Assembly: GCA_027435495.1 (NCBI GenBank)
Contig: DAHZZC010000875.1
Coordinates: 1-10,339, forward strand
Length of the DNA stretch: 10,339 nucleotides
Origin: Planctomycetales bacterium
GTDB taxonomy: Bacteria; Planctomycetota; Planctomycetia; Isosphaerales; Isosphaeraceae
Direction: 5' to 3'
Each line of letters opens with the position of its first letter. Positions within the stretch are counted from its first letter, which is position 1. This document shows, piece by piece, positions 1-7,180 of the stretch. The notes beneath the pieces are model-generated. The model had not been told where the DNA came from. It ran no database searches and worked only from the letters and a program-made list of their open reading frames with translations. The position numbers and the translations under genes are program-made.

Positions 1-10
1 CATCGATCAT
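1..10 (-). CDS. Start of an unknown gene, translationally coupled, leaving the window
   Basis: The stop codon of the small membrane peptide (TGA, bases 9-7) overlaps an ATG at bases 10-8 in the ATGA arrangement typical of translational coupling. Only three codons (Met-Ile-Asp) lie inside the window, so the product cannot be identified. Because the peptide ahead of it resembles those preceding kdpF/kdpA, KdpF or KdpA is the leading guess; this is inference only. Confidence 0.3.
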
Positions 11-90
11 AGGTGGTTGCAGGCGACCACCAGGGTCTCGAACAGTCCGAACAGAGCCAGCCCGAGGGCCAGCGTGACGATCGACATCAT
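7..90 (-). CDS. Small single-span membrane peptide, possibly Kdp-associated
   Basis: This short frame encodes 27 residues: two Met codons in tandem, about 18 hydrophobic residues forming one membrane helix, and a short tail ending Ala-Cys-Asn-His-Leu. An AAAGGA ribosome binding site lies 7 nt before the first ATG, which supports real translation despite the size. The stop overlaps the ATG of the next gene by ATGA. A hydrophobic helix followed by a short Cys-containing tail ending in Leu resembles the tiny proteins often encoded just before KdpF/KdpA of the potassium-pumping P-type ATPase. That match is from memory of the family and is not proof. It lies 61 nt after the output-less response regulator, probably in the same transcript. 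It could also be an unrelated small membrane protein. Confidence 0.55.
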   Translation of the reverse strand: MMSIVTLALGLALFGLFETLVVACNHL

Positions 91-151
91 CGAACGATCC
101 TTTCTTGCGTCGGGCGCATCTCGCTCGACATCGAAAGTCCATCGGAGTCGG

Positions 152-775
152 TTAGAGTGCCTGGCCGCCCGGGAACCATTCCCGGAGCAGCGGGAAAGCC
201 CCGCGCGCCTCGCGTTCCTTCCTTGCGAGCAGTCGGTCGAGAAGATCCTTTGCCTCGCGAGAGCCGGGCGACCCAGCCAGGACCGCGCGGAGCAGCCCCT
301 CGGCCTCTTCATTTTTTCCGCGGTTGAGCGCCCGCCGGGCCATCTCCAGCTCGAACCCAAAGGATGGGGCCGGCGTGGTTTTGATCGGCCTTCGGTTGAC
401 CGCATGCTGGCGTTCCAGAACCTCGGCAACCCGCACCCGAAGTTCGGCCGGCGTGATCGGCTTGGAGAGAAAGTCGAGGGCGCCAAGCCGCATCACGGCG
501 ACGGTGTCGGGGATGCTGCCGTGCGCCGTCAGCATCATGACCGGTACATCGATTCCTAGCTCACGGATGCGGGAGAGCGTCTGCAGGCCGTTGAGGCCGG
601 GCATTCGCAGGTCGAGGATGATCAGGTCGCACGGCTCCGCCTGGATCATCCCGAGCGCGGTCTCGCCATCGGGCGCAACGGCGGTCGGGTAGCCGGCTGT
701 GGCGAGTGCGGTTCGGAGCATGAGCCGGACGTTCGGCTCGTCGTCTACGATCAGGATACGGGGATGCTTGGGCAT
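152..775 (-). CDS. Response regulator: receiver domain plus TPR-like helical tail, no DNA-binding domain
   Basis: The protein has 207 residues. Residues 5-122 are a full CheY-like receiver: acidic pair Asp11-Asp12, phospho-acceptor Asp55 in LDLRMPG, switch Thr83 and Lys105 before Pro. Residues about 140-185 are charged, amphipathic helices resembling a single TPR-like pair (ALNRGKNEEAEGLLRAVL), and the end is short and basic. There is no helix-turn-helix, AAA+, GGDEF or other known output domain. The protein therefore probably acts by phosphotransfer, as a phosphate sink, or by protein contact. The ATG lies inside the 3' end of the kinase gene, a 25-nt overlap, with GAGGGA about 9 nt upstream, so the two are very likely co-translated. 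Its cognate kinase is almost certainly that neighbour. The function of the tail is unknown. Confidence 0.9.
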   Translation of the reverse strand: MPKHPRILIVDDEPNVRLMLRTALATAGYPTAVAPDGETALGMIQAEPCDLIILDLRMPGLNGLQTLSRIRELGIDVPVMMLTAHGSIPDTVAVMRLGALDFLSKPITPAELRVRVAEVLERQHAVNRRPIKTTPAPSFGFELEMARRALNRGKNEEAEGLLRAVLAGSPGSREAKDLLDRLLARKEREARGAFPLLREWFPGGQAL

Positions 776-2643
776 CGGAGTTGTCCCTCAGGCCCGTCGG
801 AGCCGGCGGCGGCCGGGCAGGCGGGGAGCGAGAAGGTGAAGGTGGTTCCGCGGCCGGGCTGGCTATCGACCTCGATCCGTCCGCCGTGTGCCGCGATAAC
901 CTCGCGTGCGATTGCCAGCCCTAGCCCTGCGCCGCCGGCGGTCGCCTGACCCGGGACTCGATAGAACTTGTCGAAGAGGTGCGGCAGGTGTTCGGCAGGG
1001 ATGCCACGCCCGGTGTCGTGGACCTCCACGGCGATGTCAGGCCCCTCGACTCGCGCCGAGAGCCGGATCGCGCCGCCCCTCGGCGTGTGCTGGATCGCGT
1101 TGCCGATCAGATTGTCGAACACGTGATGAATCCGGTCGCGATCGACCAGAACGGCCAGATCGTGGTCGATCCGATCGGCAGAGAGCCCGATCCCGGCGTC
1201 CTCGGCCTGCGGATCCATTCGCGCCTCGGCCTCGGCGATCAGGGTTGCAACCGACTCCGGCTGTAGATTCATTCGCACCCGACCCTGCTCGATCCGCGAA
1301 AGGTCGAGCAGGTCGTCGATCATCGCCAGGATACGGTCGGCGTCGTGCCGGGCGGCGAGCAGCAGCTCGATCTGCTTTGAGTTGAGTGGGCCGACCACTT
1401 CCTCCAGAAGCAGGTGAACCGCCATCTGCACGCTGGTTAGCGGTGTTTTGAGCTCGTGGCTGACCGTCGAGACCATGTCGCTCTTGAGCCGGTCGAGCCG
1501 GTGAAACCGCGTAACGTCCACCATGTTCACCGCGGCCCCTAGCAACTCGTCGTCGGCTCGGATAGCGACAACTCTTGGCAGGAAGAACCGCTCCTGAGCA
1601 CCGTCGGAGAGCGGGATGGCCTGTTCGAGCGTCGGCGGAAGGTGGTCGCCCCGGCCGGCGAGCACCTCGCTGAGGGCCGTCCGGATCTGGGCCGGCGGCT
1701 GCCAGGGGACAGGTGTGTCGCCCGCCGGAACAGCGCCCAGGAGCCGCCGTGCGGCCGGGTTCGCCAGCTCGACCGATCCCATCGGATCGACGACGATCAT
1801 GGGATCAGGGAACGCGTCGATCGTTGCCTGAGCCGTCTTCTGGGCGCGAAGCAGCCGGGCCGTCCCGGCCTGTCGAAATTCGCGGATCGTCCGGGCCATT
1901 CGGTTGAAGGCGATGGAGAGCTCGCCTAGTTCATCACGGCGCGAGGATGCGATGACCTGATCCAGCTCGCCCCGCGCCACGGCCCGCGCCGCCACCGTGA
2001 CCGCCCGGATCGGCCGCTCGATCGACCGACTAAGCCAGACCGAGATTCCCACCGCCATCGCGATGGCCGCGATCAGGGCGCCGGCCATCAGCCGTGTCGA
2101 GAGCGCCGCGTTCTCGCGAGCCTGAAGGTCCATGGCGCTCATGTTGTCCTGATTGAGCTGGAGGACGGCGTTGGCACCCTCTCGGATCGCGTCGAAGGCG
2201 GGGAGAAGCTCGTGGAAATAGGCGTCGATTCGAGCCGGCCGCGTCCCCGCTGGCAATTCGAGGAACCTTCCGGCGGCGTCGGTGTATCGTTCAAACCAAC
2301 GTGCCAGGTTGTCGGCCAGCTCCTGCTCACCGGGCAGCGTGATGTTCCCCTGCTCGATCCGAAGCTGATCCAGGAATCGGGCGCGATGTTCGGCATACTG
2401 CCGGCGACCTCGCTCGTGTTGCCCGGCGATCACGAAAAGGAGTCCCGAATCCATCCGCTCGACCGCCTCCTTCATCCCCTGGGCTGCCAGCACGCTCCGG
2501 TAGTTCTCGCGCAAGATGCGATCGATGTTTCCGCCCAGTCGGTAAAACATCCCCACCGCCCAGAGTCCAAGAACGGTCAGGATCACCAGCGTGGGCAGGA
2601 GGCCAATCAGAATCCGAGTTCGGAGTGTGTGTACGGCCATCAT
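751..2643 (-). CDS. Membrane sensor histidine kinase (HAMP-PAS-HisKA-HATPase), KinB-like
   Basis: The protein has 630 residues. It has a membrane helix at about 10-33, an extracytoplasmic and mostly helical sensor region at about 34-182 with no cysteines, a second membrane helix at about 185-204, HAMP at about 205-257, a PAS-like domain at about 268-380, and a complete kinase core. The H-box is STVSHELKTPLTS with His396, the N-box has Asn511 and Asn515, G1 is DTGRGIP (543-549), the F-box is LFDKFYR, and G2 is GGAGLGLAI (570-578). It should autophosphorylate His396 in response to an outside or membrane signal and pass phosphate to one or both flanking regulators. The start is clear: AGGAGG lies 7 nt before the first of two tandem ATGs. 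The layout and the AlgB-like partner suggest a KinB-type pair. The ligand cannot be read from the sequence. Confidence 0.95.
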   Translation of the reverse strand: MMAVHTLRTRILIGLLPTLVILTVLGLWAVGMFYRLGGNIDRILRENYRSVLAAQGMKEAVERMDSGLLFVIAGQHERGRRQYAEHRARFLDQLRIEQGNITLPGEQELADNLARWFERYTDAAGRFLELPAGTRPARIDAYFHELLPAFDAIREGANAVLQLNQDNMSAMDLQARENAALSTRLMAGALIAAIAMAVGISVWLSRSIERPIRAVTVAARAVARGELDQVIASSRRDELGELSIAFNRMARTIREFRQAGTARLLRAQKTAQATIDAFPDPMIVVDPMGSVELANPAARRLLGAVPAGDTPVPWQPPAQIRTALSEVLAGRGDHLPPTLEQAIPLSDGAQERFFLPRVVAIRADDELLGAAVNMVDVTRFHRLDRLKSDMVSTVSHELKTPLTSVQMAVHLLLEEVVGPLNSKQIELLLAARHDADRILAMIDDLLDLSRIEQGRVRMNLQPESVATLIAEAEARMDPQAEDAGIGLSADRIDHDLAVLVDRDRIHHVFDNLIGNAIQHTPRGGAIRLSARVEGPDIAVEVHDTGRGIPAEHLPHLFDKFYRVPGQATAGGAGLGLAIAREVIAAHGGRIEVDSQPGRGTTFTFSLPACPAAAGSDGPEGQLRCPSIPVS

Positions 2644-2752
2644 GTCGGGACCTCCTGAAGCGATCGGCGCGCCGTCGAGCCCTCTTTGCGGCCGGTTTTG
2701 CGCAAGTCATCGCCAGGTTTGAACTACCGCGATCGGAATTTATAAGGCTGAT

Positions 2753-2764
2753 CGTCGCGCGACG
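2753..2764. repeat. Perfect 12-bp palindrome CGTCGCGCGACG
   Basis: This is a perfect palindrome within the 180-nt gap between the activator and kinase genes, about 110 nt before the kinase start and just downstream of the longer inverted repeat. GC-rich DNA gives such sequences by chance fairly often. A short AT-rich stretch (TTATAAATT on the minus strand) follows it, which would suit a promoter, but no convincing -35/-10 pair is visible. Confidence 0.3.
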
Positions 2765-2771
2765 CGCGGGG

Positions 2772-2819
2772 TCGTGCAAGATGCAAGAGATCGGATTGCG
2801 GGTCCGGCATCCTGCACGA
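2772..2819 (-). promoter_or_regulatory. Long inverted repeat in the activator-kinase gap
   Basis: The arms are 2772-2784 and 2807-2819, 13 bp each with 12 exact matches. In a minus-strand transcript the odd position forms a G-U pair, so the RNA stem is unbroken, with a 22-nt loop. It begins 4 nt after the stop codon of the sigma-54 activator. No U-tract follows, so a classical intrinsic terminator is unlikely. An attenuating or processing hairpin, or an operator bound as DNA by the activator, would both fit. Confidence 0.4.
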
Positions 2820-2823
2820 ACCG

Positions 2824-4170
2824 TCAGAGTCCCAGATGCTTACGCTTTCGGTAGAGCGTACTGGGATCGATGCCGAGGATGCGGGCGGCGTCACCGGGAC
2901 CCTGGGTCCTGGCAAGGATCAGCCGGATATGCTCGGCCTCGATCTGATCGAGGGTGACGGGCTCGCCGACGGCGATTTGGGGCGACTGGATGGCGACTCG
3001 GGGTCGTTCGGCGATCACACGGCCGGGCAGGTCGTCGACCACGACCTCCGACCCAATGGCGAAGATGGCGGCACGCTCCATCGCGTTCCGCAGCTCACGG
3101 AGATTCCCGGGCCAGGAGTACCGGGCGATCGCCTCACGGGCAGCCGGACCAAGTCGCTCGATCGGCTTGCGCATCTGCCGGGCGAAGAAGCTCAAAAGAT
3201 GCCCGGCCAGGTCGAGAAGGTCGGCCCGCTCGCGAAGGGGCGGCAAGGCCAGCTCGACGACGTTGATGCGAAAGAGCAGGTCCTCGCGGAAATCTCCGGC
3301 GGCGACGGCAGTGTCGAGGTCGCGGTTGGTCGCCGCGATCAGTCGGACGTCGGCCGATCGTGGGCGAGCTTCGCCAACCCTCTCGTACTGCCGCTCCTGA
3401 AGGAACCGGAGTAGCTTTGGCTGGAGCGGCAGAGGCAGGTCGCCGATCTCGTCGAGAAAGAGTGTCCCGCCTTCCGCCGCAGCCACCTTTCCCTCCGTCG
3501 CGGCGACGGCCCCAGTGAACGCACCCCGGGCGTGGCCGAACAGTTCGCTTTCCAGCAGTTCCGCGCCGAGGCTGGGGCAGCTCACCGTGACGAACGGACC
3601 AGCCGACCGCCGGCTCGCCGCGTGGATCGCCCGGGCCAGCACGCCCTTGCCGGTGCCGCTCTCGCCCCGGATCAAAACCACGGCATCGGTCGCCGCGACC
3701 CTTTGACCCTGGTCAAGCACCTCCCGAATTTTTGGGTCGTCGCTCGCCATCTCGACCTCGGGGATCTCAACAGCGAGCCGCCGGGTCAAGTTGTCGACGC
3801 GATTTTGAAGTCCCCGCAGCCGCTCCAGCCGTTCGAGCGTCGCGCGGATCTGCGCCGGTGTGAACGGCTTGGGCAGGAAGTCCAGCGCACCCCGGCGCAT
3901 GGCCTCAACGGCCGCGTCAATCGTGCCGTGTGCGGTGATCATCACGGTGGCAATTCTCGACGACCGCCGGGCGATCTCGGCGAGAAGGTCGAGCCCTGAG
4001 TCGTTACCGAGGCGAAGGTCGATCAGTGCCACGTCGATCCCGCCGCGCTCGATCGCGGCGATCGCCTGGCTCACGCCGGGAGCCTCCTCGACTCCGTGTC
4101 GCATCGCCTCCAGCGCGATGCGCAGGGTCTTCCGGATATTTGGCTCGTCGTCAACGATCAGTATCTGCAT
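2824..4170 (-). CDS. Sigma-54-dependent response regulator, AlgB/NtrC type
   Basis: The protein has 448 residues, the same size as Pseudomonas AlgB. The receiver domain has Asp7-Asp8, phospho-acceptor Asp51, Thr79 and Lys101. A short linker leads to an AAA+ core with Walker A GESGTGKG (169-176), the sigma-54 contact loop GAFTGA (216-221), Walker B GGTLFLDEIGDL (234-245) and an arginine-bearing PLRERADLLDL segment. The C-terminal Fis-type helix-turn-helix (about 405-448) ends in GIDPSTLYRKRKHLGL, closely matching the end of AlgB. It should hydrolyse ATP to open sigma-54 promoters when phosphorylated. The start is fixed by the receiver, which begins at residue 2; no good ribosome binding site precedes it. 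It is the first gene of the signalling unit, 180 nt upstream of its probable kinase. No sound sigma-54 promoter was found inside the window, so its targets may lie outside. Confidence 0.95.
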   Translation of the reverse strand: MQILIVDDEPNIRKTLRIALEAMRHGVEEAPGVSQAIAAIERGGIDVALIDLRLGNDSGLDLLAEIARRSSRIATVMITAHGTIDAAVEAMRRGALDFLPKPFTPAQIRATLERLERLRGLQNRVDNLTRRLAVEIPEVEMASDDPKIREVLDQGQRVAATDAVVLIRGESGTGKGVLARAIHAASRRSAGPFVTVSCPSLGAELLESELFGHARGAFTGAVAATEGKVAAAEGGTLFLDEIGDLPLPLQPKLLRFLQERQYERVGEARPRSADVRLIAATNRDLDTAVAAGDFREDLLFRINVVELALPPLRERADLLDLAGHLLSFFARQMRKPIERLGPAAREAIARYSWPGNLRELRNAMERAAIFAIGSEVVVDDLPGRVIAERPRVAIQSPQIAVGEPVTLDQIEAEHIRLILARTQGPGDAARILGIDPSTLYRKRKHLGL

Positions 4171-4472
4171 GGCGGGCGATCGGTTTAGGGTCGAGTTATT
4201 TTCCCGAACTCAATTGTGACGAGCGCGGGCCCGGAGGCAAGCCCAGCCGGTCACGAGCGGATCTGCGGGAGGACTCGCCCGGCGATCTCGGTAGGTTATC
4301 CGTCGCTTCTGCATCAGGTAGACGCACTGGCCATCCGATAGATTCCGTGATATTGGAAAAAGAAATGAAAAAGGCCGAGTCCGTTGGCCAATTTCTTGTC
4401 CCCCGGCGGTTAATCCGGTGTGCCGTCCTGATCGATACTCATGGCTTTGAACGGTCGGAGACGAGCCATCGA
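4171..4472. other. Gene-free interval upstream of the activator operon
   Basis: These 302 bases lie between the helicase stop and the activator start. Frames crossing them have no recognisable protein content and no supported start. The centre (about 4350-4400) is AT-richer than its surroundings. It carries an inverted repeat, AAGAAAT at 4360-4366 with ATTTCTT at 4391-4397, enclosing a GGCC/GGCC pair. The promoter of the minus-strand activator should lie here, but I cannot place -35/-10 or -24/-12 boxes with confidence. No tRNA or known RNA motif was seen. Confidence 0.5.
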
Positions 4473-6464
4473 TCAAATCCGCATGTTCTCCAGCCTCGGC
4501 GCCTCGACGACCCGCGGGCATTCAGGGAGCGAGCCAAGGAAGATCCGGCCGTAGGGCTTGGTCAGCACCCTCGGATCCAGAATCACAACGATCCCGCGAT
4601 CTGTCCGGCTTCGGATCAGACGGCCGAAACCCTGTTTTAGCTTGATCACGGCCTCAGGAACCTGGTACTCCACAAACGGATTACCGCCGCGCCGGCGGAT
4701 GTCTTCCAGTCGAGCCTCAAGGAGCGGATGCGACGGGACCGCGAATGGCAGTCGAGTGATGATCACGTTGGAAAGTGTTTCGCCAGGGACGTCCACCCCT
4801 TGCCAGAAACTGTCCACGCCGAAGATCACGCTGTTGATGTCGGCCTTGAACGCCTCGACCATCTTCGACCGCGGGAGGCCGTCGGACTGCGAGAAGACCG
4901 CGATATCCCGACTCGCCAGCCAGGGCGTCAGGGCCCGCGTCGCAGCCTCCATCATCTTGTACGACGTGAAGAGGACGAACGCCTTGCCGTGCGTCTGTGC
5001 CAGGTAATGGGCCACGGCGCGGATCGCCTGCTGCTCGAAGTCGCGCGGCTGTTCGGAGGGATCGGGGAGGTTGTTCGGCAGGTGGATCTTCACCTGGTTC
5101 GCATAATCAAACGGGCTTCCGAGCGCGAGGGCCTCGGCGGCGGTCAGGCCGATCCGGCCGCGGAAGAAGTCGAACTTCGGCGGCGAGCCGACGCAGAGCG
5201 TCGCCGAGGTCAGGACGCAGGTCGGTACCTCGGTGTAGAGCAGCCTCCGGAGGCTCGGCCCGACATCCAGCGGCGAGGCCGCCAGGCGGACGCGCAGCCG
5301 GCTCTTCTGTTCGACCTCGATCCAGTAGACCGCCGCCTCGGCCGCCTGCCGGTTCCACGCGGCGATCTGGTCGGCCAGCGCCCGACACCGCTCCTCGGCG
5401 GCGACCAGCTCGACCTTTTCCTCGGGTTTACCGATCCCCTCGGCGCCCCGGCCGATCGCGGTGGCGAGCCGGCGCAGCTCCTCGCAGACGTGCTCGCTCC
5501 AGGCGGGAGCCTTGCGGAGCCGACCGTTATATCCCTCAGGTTGCGAGCCGAACCAGCTCGCGGCCCGGTTGAAGAAGTCCTCGGCGGCGGTCCGGGTTCT
5601 TTGAGCCTGATCGATCGCCTCTCGGCACGCGTCTCGGTGGGTGGCGAGCACGCCCTTGCCGGTCCGGCCGTTGTAGAGCCGGGCCAGCGCCAGGTCCACG
5701 CCGACGTTCGAGAGCTGCACCCCCATCCGCTCGCCAGCGACCGCCTCCAGCGTGTGCGCCTCGTCGATCACTGCGACCTGGTAATCGGGGAGCAGCCCGA
5801 AACCCTCGCCGCGGAGGACCAAATCGGTGACCAGCAGCGCGTGGTTGACCACCAGCACGTTCGCCGTCCGCATCCGCCGACGAGCCTTGAAGAAGAAGCA
5901 TTCGCTGTGGTTCGGGCACTGCCGGCCCAGGCAGTTGTCGTCCTCGCTCTGTACCGCCTCCCAGACGCTCGGCATCGGGCGGAAGTCGAGGTCAGACCGG
6001 CTTCCGTCGCCCGTCCGCTTCGACCACATCCGCAGGGTGACGAGCTGGTCGATCTCCTCCTCGCGCTGGAAGAGGAGGTTCTGGCGCTTGATCGCCACCT
6101 CCAGCCGTCGCAGGCTGATGTAGTTCGACCGCCCCTTCACCAGGACTGCCGTGAACTCCTCCGGCATCACCGCCTGGAGGAACGGGATGTCCTTGGCGAT
6201 GATCTGCTCCTGGAGCGCAATTGTGTGGGTCGAGACGACGACCTTGGTCTTGGGATTCGCGGTGGCCTGGATGGCCGGGACGAGGTAGGCGAAGCTCTTG
6301 CCGACGCCGGTGCCGGCCTCGACGACGAGATGGCCGGGCTTCTCGATGGCGCGGGCGACCGCCTCGGCCATCGCGAGTTGCTCCGGGCGATGTTCGTACC
6401 GGGGCAGCCGCCGCGCGATCGCGCCGCCGGGACCGAGGATCGAGACGGGGTCCAGGTTCGCCAT
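4473..6464 (-). CDS. DinG/XPD-family ATP-dependent DNA helicase with an altered iron-sulfur motif
   Basis: The protein has 663 residues and is a superfamily 2 helicase. Walker A is EAGTGVGKS (49-57), motif Ia includes VVVSTHTIALQEQ, the DEAH box is at 234-237, motif III is LTSATL (418-423), motif V includes GVDSFWQGVDVPGE (549-562), and motif VI is QGFGRLIRS (611-619). Cys178, Cys183 and Cys189 follow the DinG spacing C-x4-C-x5-C of the iron-sulfur domain. The first ligand position, Cys in the usual KGRxNYLC, is Ser117 here (AGC at 6114-6116). DinG relatives unwind DNA 5'-3', forked and R-loop structures included. The ATG has GGGAG about 6-8 nt upstream. It appears monocistronic, with a 14-bp palindrome just before it. 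Whether the cluster still assembles is open. Confidence 0.93.
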   Translation of the reverse strand: MANLDPVSILGPGGAIARRLPRYEHRPEQLAMAEAVARAIEKPGHLVVEAGTGVGKSFAYLVPAIQATANPKTKVVVSTHTIALQEQIIAKDIPFLQAVMPEEFTAVLVKGRSNYISLRRLEVAIKRQNLLFQREEEIDQLVTLRMWSKRTGDGSRSDLDFRPMPSVWEAVQSEDDNCLGRQCPNHSECFFFKARRRMRTANVLVVNHALLVTDLVLRGEGFGLLPDYQVAVIDEAHTLEAVAGERMGVQLSNVGVDLALARLYNGRTGKGVLATHRDACREAIDQAQRTRTAAEDFFNRAASWFGSQPEGYNGRLRKAPAWSEHVCEELRRLATAIGRGAEGIGKPEEKVELVAAEERCRALADQIAAWNRQAAEAAVYWIEVEQKSRLRVRLAASPLDVGPSLRRLLYTEVPTCVLTSATLCVGSPPKFDFFRGRIGLTAAEALALGSPFDYANQVKIHLPNNLPDPSEQPRDFEQQAIRAVAHYLAQTHGKAFVLFTSYKMMEAATRALTPWLASRDIAVFSQSDGLPRSKMVEAFKADINSVIFGVDSFWQGVDVPGETLSNVIITRLPFAVPSHPLLEARLEDIRRRGGNPFVEYQVPEAVIKLKQGFGRLIRSRTDRGIVVILDPRVLTKPYGRIFLGSLPECPRVVEAPRLENMRI

Positions 6465-6476
6465 TCCTGCTCCCGG

Positions 6477-6490
6477 CGCCCGATCGGGCG
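6477..6490. promoter_or_regulatory. Perfect 14-bp palindrome upstream of the helicase gene
   Basis: CGCCCGATCGGGCG is a perfect palindrome ending 12 nt before the helicase start codon, next to its ribosome binding site. It could be a dimeric repressor site or a small RNA hairpin that limits ribosome access. No regulator can be named, and chance is possible at this GC content. Confidence 0.3.
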
Positions 6491-6598
6491 GGGGCCTCGG
6501 TTTGGGGCCCTCTTCCAGGACCTCATGAGTCGGCCCTTCGAGAGAGTCCCTTGATGATTTCGGTAGTCGTTACGGCCAGTCGGCTCTGCAGCGGAGTA

Positions 6599-6901
6599 TC
6601 AGGGGACGATCCGCCGATACCTCATGCCGATGGCGTTCATCGCACACTCCAGGGCCATCCGCACATTGATTTCCTCACCTCTATTCTCGTAGTGCTGACG
6701 AAGGGCAGGGCCTGCCTCTGGGTCCTTCAGGGCGGCAAGGGCAAACCCCGCCGCTCTCCGGACCGGCAGGGCTGGATCGTCCAGCATCCGCAGCAGATCG
6801 GGGGTTGCCCGAAGATCGCCGAGTTGGCCCAGAATCTGGCAAGCCACCTCGCGGACGAATTGCGAGGGCGCCCCAAGGCGCCAGAGCATCTCCTCAAACA
6901 A
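6599..6901 (-). CDS. HEAT-repeat protein, C-terminal part of a TGA-interrupted frame
   Basis: The frame encodes about 100 residues of alpha-helical HEAT repeats. The clearest is around residues 32-58 (TPDLLRMLDDPALPVRRAAG followed by FALAALKD), preceded by another helix pair at FVREVACQILGQLG. HEAT repeats form curved scaffolds for protein contacts and carry no enzymatic residues. The nominal start is TTG at 6899-6901; neither it nor the ATG at 6887-6889 has a properly spaced ribosome binding site. The same frame continues upstream as HEAT-like sequence beyond a TGA at 6929-6931. This is therefore more likely the tail of a broken longer gene than a free-standing one. It lies between the helicase and thiSG genes, with no evident functional link to either. 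Confidence 0.5.
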   Translation of the reverse strand: MFEEMLWRLGAPSQFVREVACQILGQLGDLRATPDLLRMLDDPALPVRRAAGFALAALKDPEAGPALRQHYENRGEEINVRMALECAMNAIGMRYRRIVP

Positions 6902-6928
6902 CTCAGGGTCTTTCCGCGCCTCCAGGAT

Positions 6929-7087
6929 TCACCAGGTCATGGCCCCGAGCCCTTCGGCGTGGAGCTTGTCCAGTATCTCCAGCAATACGGGCAACGGGAT
7001 GGAACTCCCTTGATGGAGGAGTCCGATCGCGGCACGCCTGCGGATGACCGGGTTGGGTCTCCGGAAGAGCTTCAACCACGCCTGCAC
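6929..7087 (-). pseudogene. HEAT-like N-terminal fragment ending at an in-frame TGA
   Basis: From a GTG at 7085-7087, with GAGGAG about 8 nt upstream, the frame reads 52 codons of HEAT-like sequence (RRPNPVIRRRAAIGLLHQG, then PLPVLLEILDKL). It stops at TGA (6929-6931) directly after a Trp codon. The next codon resumes in the same frame with ILEARKDPELFEEMLWRLG and continues to the end of the HEAT region at 6599. Joined, the two pieces would make about 162 residues. The simplest reading is a point nonsense mutation, such as TGG to TGA, in a decaying gene. A truncated but translated protein, a sequencing error or stop readthrough remain possible. Confidence 0.45.
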
Positions 7088-7180
7088 GGCTCCGTCTCCT
7101 CATGAGGGATTCCCGGCTGGTTCTCCATTCATCATCATTCTGGCCGCCGGAATCCTCATCTCTCGCCCCGCGTCCTTCAC

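Noticed and set aside
2702..2715. Sigma-54-like site TGGC-GATGAC-TTGC (minus strand) 59 nt before the kinase gene
   Set aside because: The GG-to-GC distance is 9 nt, while functional -24/-12 promoters need 10; one missing base normally abolishes function.
4385..4400. Sigma-54-like site TGGCCAATTTCTTGTC on the plus strand
   Set aside because: Spacing is right, but the -12 GC reads GT and no plus-strand gene follows.
4728..6554. 608-codon open frame on the plus strand opposite the helicase
   Set aside because: It is a GC-driven shadow: arginine/aspartate-rich with no domain pattern, while the minus strand carries a full set of helicase motifs.
6929..6931. Selenocysteine decoding of the TGA in the HEAT frame
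   Set aside because: HEAT scaffolds have no redox role, and no convincing selenocysteine insertion hairpin was seen right after the codon.
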